From Cudoniella acicularis (lineage: Eukaryota; Ascomycota; Leotiomycetes; Helotiales; Helotiaceae): 16,310 bases of DNA. The translations under genes and the position numbers were made by a program. Below are positions 10,492-16,310 of the stretch, in pieces (positions within the stretch are counted from its first letter, which is position 1; each line of letters begins with the position of its first letter). Where the stretch lies: NCBI GenBank assembly GCA_013054445.1, contig JAAMPI010001298.1, forward strand, positions 1 to 16,310, given 5' to 3'. The notes beneath the pieces were generated by a model. The model was not told where the DNA came from. It searched no databases and saw only the letters and a program-made list of their open reading frames with translations.

Positions 10492-11447
10492 TGCTGAGGT
10501 TTGATACGTGGTGAGGGTTGGTGGGAAAATAGATTTGGCGTTGGTACGCGACCGGCAATATGTAAAGCCGCCCCGAATGCAAAAGCCCCTATTTTGACAG
10601 CTTTTTCTGATTTTCAAAAGTTTGCTTCTATTCAAGTGAATAATTTCAAACGGATGATCCTCTACCTCAAAGAGAACCTTCGAGAATCCCGAGATTAGCA
10701 GCAAGTATCCTTAGTTACTTGGTGCAAATGCTGCTTCCTGAAAAGTTGCGCTGTTTGCGTGTACACTCTACCAAAAAATGATTTTAGAGCAATATATTCG
10801 CGTCTTCTTATCACACCTTTTCATTCTAAAGGATCCCTGATCGTTGCACATTTCAATATGATAATGCAAGTCGTAAGTCGCAAGTCGCCGCGTCTCACTA
10901 GCTGTTTCTTCCACCGTCATAATTTATTTCATGGTCTTATGTTGCGAATCATTGGAACTTTCTCATCCCCCCCCTCATTAAAATCTATCACAATTCTTTG
11001 CAATTAGCGCACAAATATGATCAACCAAAAATTACCACCTATTCGCTTTTTAACCCAATCTTCTGCTGTCCAAAATATATTAAGCACTACAGATGTGTTT
11101 AAAGTTCACACAGCCTGTGTCAGCAGAGGAACAACAAGATCATTGCGCCACAAAATCAATAAATCCCTTTTCTAGGCCCTGGTGCAATCAGAATTAACGA
11201 GAAAAAGATGACACATAAAGATAGTTCCTACCCTTTCCTATACGAGGTAAGACGCAATGGAAAACAACTCGGAGACTGGTGGTTCTCATCGCGCCACAAA
11301 ACCAACACATCCTTTCTCTAACCCCCAGTACAGTCAGAATAGCCGAACGTAGCTAATATATAAATAGAATTCTGAGACTTTGATATACGAGGGTTGAGAA
11401 CAGAACAAAGAGACAGCTGTGGTAATTCATTGGCTACTGCTGCTTAT
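10492..11447. other. Spacer between convergent genes
   Basis: This 956-bp stretch follows the GH105 stop and precedes the 3' end of the minus-strand membrane gene, so it holds both 3' untranslated regions. It carries a diverged tandem repeat at 11140-11430. The short open frames (such as 10759-11007) show no recognisable protein. Confidence 0.6.
11140..11430. repeat. Diverged tandem direct repeat, about 146 bp unit, two copies
   Basis: The unit starting at 11140 recurs from 11286. The first 55 bp (11140-11194 against 11286-11340) align without gaps at 43/55 identity; of 12 differences, 10 are transitions. The remainder is weaker, but TATACGAGG and a GAGAC...GTGG ending recur in register. A possible third start (TCATTGGC) follows the second copy. 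Function unknown. Confidence 0.6.
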
Positions 11448-12577
11448 TCAAAGAGTTTGGAGTCTGATCAACTCCTCCTGCAGACTCTTCTTGTCAGCTG
11501 CCTCGCTCCTCAACGCACAGGCTCTCAACACCGTCTGCATAGAGCACATCAGCAACGGAAACAGCAGTAAATATTCCCATGTTATCACGGATCCATCAAT
11601 CAAATTCGTCGATCACAGCAAGCTAGTCCCTACAAGAGCACTAGTCCCACAAGCAAAAGAGACGCTCCATATATCACCTTCCCCAAAACCCACGCCGTTG
11701 AGATCTCAAATCCTTCCCACTTAACCATTGCTTCGGGATTTCGAAACAGCCACAACCTCAGCAATTGCAGCAAAGCCAACTCACAAATATAGGGAAACAT
11801 GCGTATGAGCAGCCACCCAGCTTGCAGTAACTCATGATTACAAGCCCATGTCACCACCGTCTTCAGACCCAAAACCACTGAAAGGTACAACAGAATCCCC
11901 ATGCCAGCAGCAACCAAACATCCCGCCTCCAAATCCCCATTTTACTTTCGTCCTTTAACCCACCTCGTCCCTTCAACCTCTTCTTTCCCTTGCAAAACCC
12001 GAATCTCTTTCGCCAACTCATTTCTCCCTTTCCCAGCAGTGATATATCCACTAAAAGCCGCCAACAACGCAAACACCCACCCTATACTCAAAGATTCTTC
12101 CACGCCTAGTCCATTGGTGGGAATAAGTGTCAATAGTGTAGTGCCGGAAGCGAAGCCCATCATAGCATATGCAGAAGAGTTTTCCATAATGTAGATGACG
12201 ACATAGAAGCATGTGCCATCGCCAATTTTGTTTTCGGTGACTCTGGTGAGGCAGAGGGCTTGTGAAGTGGGGGTGAGGAATGAGAGGCCGGCATAGTTAT
12301 AGGAGAAGCGTGTGGCTGCTTCGGCTGAGGAAATTAAGCTGAGAAGAGTGAGTTAAGTTCTTGATATCATGATTTTTGGTGTTTTGAGAAGTAAGAAGGA
12401 GCTTTCAAAAAAGACCCCAAAAAAGAGAGGTTCAAGAGTTGACACAGGGAAAAAGTCTCACCAGATTCTATTTTGAACCGGCCCATAGAGTAGTACTCCA
12501 GTCGACTCCCCTTGTAAGACGCGCTTTTTTATAAAACCTCCGCTCCCTGTACGAAGTAGTTTCGGAGATACCTCCGG
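11448..12577 (-). pseudogene. Multi-pass membrane protein gene, family unknown, apparently disrupted
   Basis: A coherent hydrophobic protein can be followed on minus, but not as one intact gene. An upstream piece (within 12577-12462, ending GVLLYGPVQNRI) joins through a good intron (12339-12461, GTGAGA, branch TTAAC, TTCTCAG) to 12338. From there the frame runs through FSYNYAGLSFLTPTSQAL, YVVIYIMENSSAYAMMGF and WVFALLAAFSGYITAGK to an in-frame TAA at 11942-11944. The same frame stays open beyond it with more helices to TAG at 11630. A further piece, WEYLLLFPLLMCSMQ then a charged tail LQEELIRLQ, ends at TGA 11448-11450. It connects either by an intron ending at 11535 or only after a frameshift. 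No start codon precedes the first piece. Six or seven helices are visible. A poorly supported 51-bp intron (11927-11977) could remove the TAA, so a functional multi-intron gene is not excluded. Confidence 0.5.
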
Positions 12578-14107
12578 TTAAGTTAGCTAAGAAAATAACC
12601 AACGTGCGAGTCGCCCTGTATTTCGCACGGACATAGAAATTGGGGATATTTCATTTATATTTTCTATGGCTAGTGTTGAAAAAGTATTGAGTATTAGTTA
12701 GTGAGTATGCGTGCTGAAAGTTAGTGGTTGAACGCTAGTTTATAGGGAGCAGTCCACTGAAGGTTGGCGAGTATAGCATTGTTTTCGAGCTGCTTTACGA
12801 CAACGAAAAAGATACAACTAATCCCTTGAATATTTGTTTAGTGCAGATTCGCGATCTTGGGATTGATTCCAGATAACCAGTAAGTAACATACGCGCTGCA
12901 ATATTTGACATATAGCTGTTTTGCGCAAAACTCGCTAAAAGAAAAGGGGGCGACTCCCTGAAGTTCCTGCCTAGGGACCATATTTCAGCGTACACATCGC
13001 TATAATTTAACGATGTCTACCTATAAACAGAGGGTAAGGCTTGGTTAGATATCCCAACGCGACATATCAACGAAAAATTGCAAGAAGGATAACATTCAAT
13101 TCTCTCATGAAGACACTTTTCGTCGATCGATTCCCAAATCTAATTCAAAGCGTGCTCACTATTCGGACATAAGTCTGATATTTTAGTCTTTAATATACTC
13201 CGTATTCGCTCGTATAGTATGTAGGAGCCGAAGCCAGCCCCCTTTTCCCGCCCCCGGGTGGCCTCTTCCAGGTGCGGCGGCCGCTGCGATGACCTGAAAC
13301 GATAACCTTATTGATAATTTCTCCTTTCTTCCTACACCAACACCAACTCACACTAGACAATTTGCTCACATCACGATACGATATAGCCAACAATCCCACA
13401 TGCATCCTGATAGCAACGTCGCAATGCAGCTGCGATGCGATAAGCTAGCAGAGGATCGTGGCGACGATCATTCGGGTCTTCTAGAAGAAACATGCGTTTC
13501 AGAGGGGAAAATTGCGACCGAATGGCAGGTGCCTGAAAAATCATCGGACACCACCGAAGGACATAATTGTGGCTATTCATACTTTCACTTCACCCCCTTT
13601 CTTTCTTCAACTCCTTCAAGTATTCTCTCGTTTTGCGCAACCTTATTGAATCTCGCACATTCTCACCCATCGCGGCCGCCACAGCGCGGCCCCCTCACTC
13701 CTTTTACGAGGGTAGCACTCCCCCGAATCCTTTTGAAAAACTCGCAGCCAATCCACCAACAATAATCTCGCCAAACAAATGACAGGATTCCAATACCCAC
13801 AAAATCCGTGAATCCTATTGTGAAATCCCTTTGTTAAACATTGTTCATAAGATAAGGGGTGAGTCTTTGATTTTTTGAAGATCTTTGTTCTTCGCTTTGT
13901 TTATCGAAAATCGTTATTCTTTTACGAATGAACAATTGAGAGTCTAGTTACTCTGCCACTCCTTTACAGTTCTTCTCGTCACTCCTTTATAAAAACCAAT
14001 ATCGCTCATCTTTTTCAGTTTCTTCAGATCAATTACTTTTTTACCTATTTATTTATATTTTCAAAAATTCAACATCCAAAAAAAAAATTTCAACCAAAAT
14101 CAACAAA
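12578..14107. other. Intergenic spacer and promoter of the CAP gene
   Basis: No convincing gene is seen in these 1.5 kb. An inverted repeat with exact 7-bp arms (CGTGCGA at 12603-12609, TCGCACG at 12623-12629) lies near the left end. A GC-rich block occurs at about 13230-13290, with eight-base palindromes GCGGCCGC at 13277-13284 and 13672-13679. A 121-codon frame at 13400-13765 lacks any recognisable domain. The right end should hold the CAP gene promoter and leader. Confidence 0.5.
13988..13994 (+). promoter_or_regulatory. TATA box candidate for the CAP gene
   Basis: TATAAAA lies about 114 bp upstream of the ATG at 14108 and is followed by a pyrimidine-rich stretch typical of fungal transcription starts. 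The downstream paralogue has TATAAA at a similar distance from its ATG. Confidence 0.4.
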
Positions 14108-14920
14108 ATGCATTCCTCATACGGCCTCCTCCTCGCAGCGGTCCTCGCCCCAGCAGCTCTCGCAGCCCCAGCACCAGTGCCCCAAGATATGGTCATCGTA
14201 ACTATTACCGAAGCACCTGTCATCGTCACCGTCACAGACGGGGGCTCCGCACCCACTGCTGCTCCCCCCTCTCCAGTTGCACCTGTCGTTGCACCTGCAG
14301 CCGTATCTTCATCTGCCCCAGCTCCACCCAAACAATCAAGCTCAAGTTCAAGCTCAAGCTCAACAACTTTCGATGTGGCAGCCAGCACTTATACCAACGA
14401 TGACATCTTCAAGCAAAACATGGTGGATGGTCATAACTTCTACAGAAGTGAACATGGAAGCCCTCCGTTGGTGTGGAATGATACCAGCGCGGCGTATGCC
14501 CAGAATTGGGCTAATCCCTGTGTTTTCAAGCACAGCGTAAGTCTTCTCCCCTTACTTTCCTACAATACAGCCAGAAAAGAGACAACTAACAAATATCAAC
14601 AGGGCGGACCCACAGGCGAAAATCTCGCAGCAGGAGGCGCCAATCCCCTCGTAAGCGTCGATATGTGGGGCACCGAGCGCGAAACCTACAACTGGGACGC
14701 ACCAACCTACAACCACTTCACCGCCATGGTCTGGAAAGACACCACTACCGTCGGCTGCGCCAGAAAACAATGCAACGAGGAGAACGGTACGCCTGGGTGG
14801 TATGTTGTTTGCGAGTATTATCCTGAGGGGAATATCGTGGGGAATAACTGGCAGTATTTTGATGAGAATGTGGGGAAACTTGTTAGTGGGAAGATTACGG
14901 ATACCATTGTTAGTCATTAG
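14108..14920 (+). CDS. Secreted CAP-domain (PR-1/Pry-like) protein
   Basis: This is a secreted cysteine-rich CAP protein. Fungal Pry-type members bind sterols or lipids; the role here is not known. Two exons, 14108-14536 and 14603-14920, give 248 residues. The intron (14537-14602, GTAAGT, branch CTAAC, CAACAG) is 66 bp, a multiple of three without a stop, so the unspliced frame stays open. Residues 1-19 are a signal peptide with likely cleavage near ALA-A. A linker of Ala, Pro and Ser follows, with the repeated VIVT(I/V)T motif (29-43) and a nine-Ser run. The CAP domain spans about 98-225. The tetrad expected for the family is present: His142 (FKHS), Glu149 (GENL), Glu168 (WGTER) and His181 (HFTAMVW). 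CAP2 is visible as YVVCEYYPEGN, and four Cys lie in the domain. A broken paralogue follows downstream. Confidence 0.93.
   Translation: MHSSYGLLLAAVLAPAALAAPAPVPQDMVIVTITEAPVIVTVTDGGSAPTAAPPSPVAPVVAPAAVSSSAPAPPKQSSSSSSSSSTTFDVAASTYTNDDIFKQNMVDGHNFYRSEHGSPPLVWNDTSAAYAQNWANPCVFKHSVSLLPLLSYNTARKETTNKYQQGGPTGENLAAGGANPLVSVDMWGTERETYNWDAPTYNHFTAMVWKDTTTVGCARKQCNEENGTPGWYVVCEYYPEGNIVGNNWQYFDENVGKLVSGKITDTIVSH
14336..14359 (+). repeat. TCAAGY hexamer repeat coding the serine run
   Basis: Four tandem copies of TCAAGC or TCAAGT encode alternating Ser codons of the linker before the CAP domain. Such repeats can change copy number by slippage, altering linker length in steps of two Ser. Confidence 0.8.
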
Positions 14921-15387
14921 AGTGGTTGTTGCCTTGTTGCTTTGAGTTTGTAAAATAGATTCTGCTTCTTGTTGTGTACTGTGTTCACGATTTTTTTTCT
15001 CCTCTGCGGGATGGGGGCTGGTTATGTTTGCATGCATGGACTTGGGGATGAATCGACAGATTGGTTCACCTTGGGTTCCTCTTTCCAGGTTAAAGAGATG
15101 TAAAACAAAATACAAAAGTGAAGCAAATTCACAAAATTTGCGTTACCCAGACCTCCTCCTGAATGCAACGCTAAACAACCTGCGTCAACCATAATATTGA
15201 GAATTGGAATTATGGAAGGATGGCTTGTAAGTTATTTCGAAGTTAGAGGATATGTATAAAGCTGAATAAACTCTTCTCTCTCATTGATCATTTAAACTAT
15301 CCAACGCACTTCTTTCGTCTTCTTCTCCCTTAAAACTTCCGCTTCACTTCACTTCACTTCAATTTTCTCTCTCTCTCAGTAACCAAG
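14921..15387. other. Spacer between the two CAP copies
   Basis: This contains the 3' end of the intact CAP gene and the old promoter of the downstream copy: TATAAA at 15255-15260, a pyrimidine-rich leader with four tandem CTTCA units at 15342-15361, and a CT run just before ATG 15388. Nothing else is recognised. Confidence 0.55.
15342..15361. repeat. (CTTCA)4 microsatellite
   Basis: Four exact tandem CTTCA pentamers, followed shortly by a CT dinucleotide run, sit directly upstream of the second CAP copy's ATG. They lie where its 5' leader would be. Confidence 0.8.
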
Positions 15388-16084
15388 ATGAAGTTATCCC
15401 ACCTATCCCTACTCACAGAAATCTCGCAAATAAGCATAGAAGTACGCACCAGCAGCACAAACAACAGACGCAGACAGTCCCCGGTATTTAGACGACTCGC
15501 TTTTCAAACAGAACATGCTTACTGGGCACAACTTCTTTCGCAGCGAACACAAAGCCGCAAGCCTAGTATGGGATGATACGCTTGCCTTAGCCGGGACACG
15601 CTGGTCGAAAGCTTGTAATTTTGTGCATAGTGTACATGCCCCCCTCCCCCTTTACATTTGACAAAAAATCAAAAGCCGCTATCAATTGGGGTGAGCTATC
15701 ATCCAAGGAAAATTAGATCACGCAACCAACAACTAAAACAACATCCAGGGCGGCACTACCGGCGAAAGCCTCACCGTAGGCTACAGCACCCCAGCCAAAG
15801 TCCTCGATGCCTGGGGGCTCGAACGCCTCAAGTACAACTAGTCAACACTGGGGTATTCAGACGCAACAGGACATCCCACACAGGTAGTTTGGAAGGCAAC
15901 TACACATGTTGGTTGTGGAAGGATGAATTGTAATTGTGCGAATAAGGTTGAGGGGTGGTTTGTTGTGTGTGGGTATTCGCCGGCGGGGAATGTGGTTGAG
16001 GAGCCGAATGAGGGTTTTACGGCGAATGTGGGGAGGTTGACGAATACGGTTGAGAGTGGTGTTCGGGTTGAAGTGGGAGGGTGA
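15388..16084 (+). pseudogene. Broken CAP-domain (PR-1-like) paralogue
   Basis: This is a tandem relative of the upstream CAP gene. ATG 15388 opens a signal-peptide-like start (MKLSHLSLL), but the CAP domain is read one base out of phase, open only from 15440 after a TAG at 15437-15439. That frame gives DDSLFKQNMLTGHNFFRSEH, matching the intact copy's DDIFKQNMVDGHNFYRSEH. The intron (15632-15748, 117 bp) interrupts at exactly the same place, after FVHS and before GG, with a weaker GTACAT donor. Exon 2 carries GESL, WGLER and HPTQVVW, so all four expected tetrad residues remain, and CAP2 reads WFVVCGYSPAGN. One in-frame TAG at 15839-15841 replaces the residue after YN, where the intact copy has Trp; a single G-to-A change would explain it. 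Beyond it the frame stays open to TGA 16082-16084. Few lesions suggest recent loss, or sequencing errors. Confidence 0.8.
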
Positions 16085-16310
16085 TGGTAGGGGGCAAGTG
16101 AGGGCTAGAGATCGATGGGTTTTGGGAGTTGGAGTTTTATGATTTGCCTGGTGGTGGTTGCCTTTGCCCCTAACTCACTAAGTCACTATCATCTAGATTT
16201 TCCTAATTCCTAATTTCAGGTGAATTACAAGCAGACAGAAATATTATTTCATTTACAGCGGCTCCAAACACACCATTCAGGCAAAATATAAATTACCTAC
16301 TTTCAACCCC
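16085..16310. other. Right flank, nothing recognised
   Basis: The 226 bases after the broken CAP copy contain no open frame or structure I can support. Confidence 0.6.

Noticed and set aside
11419..11724. Plus-strand 101-codon frame
   Set aside because: It is antisense to the C-terminal part of the minus-strand membrane gene, which explains its open frame.
13230..13290. GC-rich block with a GCGGCCGC palindrome as a CpG-island-like element
   Set aside because: Short, isolated and without a gene start nearby; likely compositional noise.
13400..13765. Plus-strand open frame of 121 codons upstream of the CAP gene
   Set aside because: Composition changes midway from charged to Pro/Ser/Leu-rich without any recognisable domain or splice context, and it lies in a promoter-like region.
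13859..14018. GTGAGT at 13859 and TTTTCAG at 14018 as a 5'-leader intron of the CAP gene
   Set aside because: Possible, but it conflicts with the TATA candidate inside it and nothing coding depends on it.
14552..15115. Minus-strand 187-codon frame over the end of the CAP gene
   Set aside because: Antisense to CAP exon 2, whose protein is clearly recognisable.

Overview
The window reads as part of a filamentous ascomycete chromosome, and a Leotiomycetes-like genome is my best guess. The gene families are typical of that group. Reading frames are broken by short GT-AG introns (about 50-210 bp) with CTAAC/CTAAT-like branch sites, start contexts are eukaryotic, and there is no operon-like packing. 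The class assignment is an inference; no ribosomal or other marker gene is present.

Layout, left to right. (1) Bases 1-936 hold no gene I can support. (2) 937-2892, minus: a three-exon general amino acid permease (GAP1/YAT type). (3) A 1.6-kb spacer with two GATA-type sites and a perfect hairpin. (4) 4499-6000, minus: an MFS transporter of the BSC6/fucose-permease-like group, restored by splicing through a 36-bp microexon. (5) 6614-8741, minus: a five-exon MFS transporter of the Dal5/allantoate-permease (anion:cation symporter) group, with a 17-bp microexon. (6) 8742-9369: a divergent promoter with a tight cluster of CreA-type carbon-repression sites and a cluster of CGG triplets. (7) 9370-10491, plus: an intronless, apparently cytosolic GH105 unsaturated uronyl hydrolase. 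(8) 10492-11447: a spacer with a diverged tandem repeat of about 146 bp. (9) 11448 to about 12577, minus: a multi-pass membrane protein gene of unknown family that looks decayed or is hard to model. (10) A 1.5-kb spacer. (11) 14108-14920, plus: a secreted CAP/PR-1-like protein with one intron. (12) 15388-16084, plus: a tandem paralogue of it, broken near its start and by one internal stop.

Most of the content concerns nutrient uptake at the plasma membrane. The Dal5-type transporter and GH105 share one promoter region. The simplest reading is a small uptake-and-cleavage module for unsaturated uronyl disaccharides released from pectin or related polymers by extracellular lyases, silenced when preferred carbon is present. 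The substrate is inferred, not shown by sequence. The CAP pair is a separate secreted-protein locus caught in the act of duplication and loss. I did not find an unmistakably new system; the most notable items are the divergent pair, the CAP duplicate and the disrupted membrane gene.
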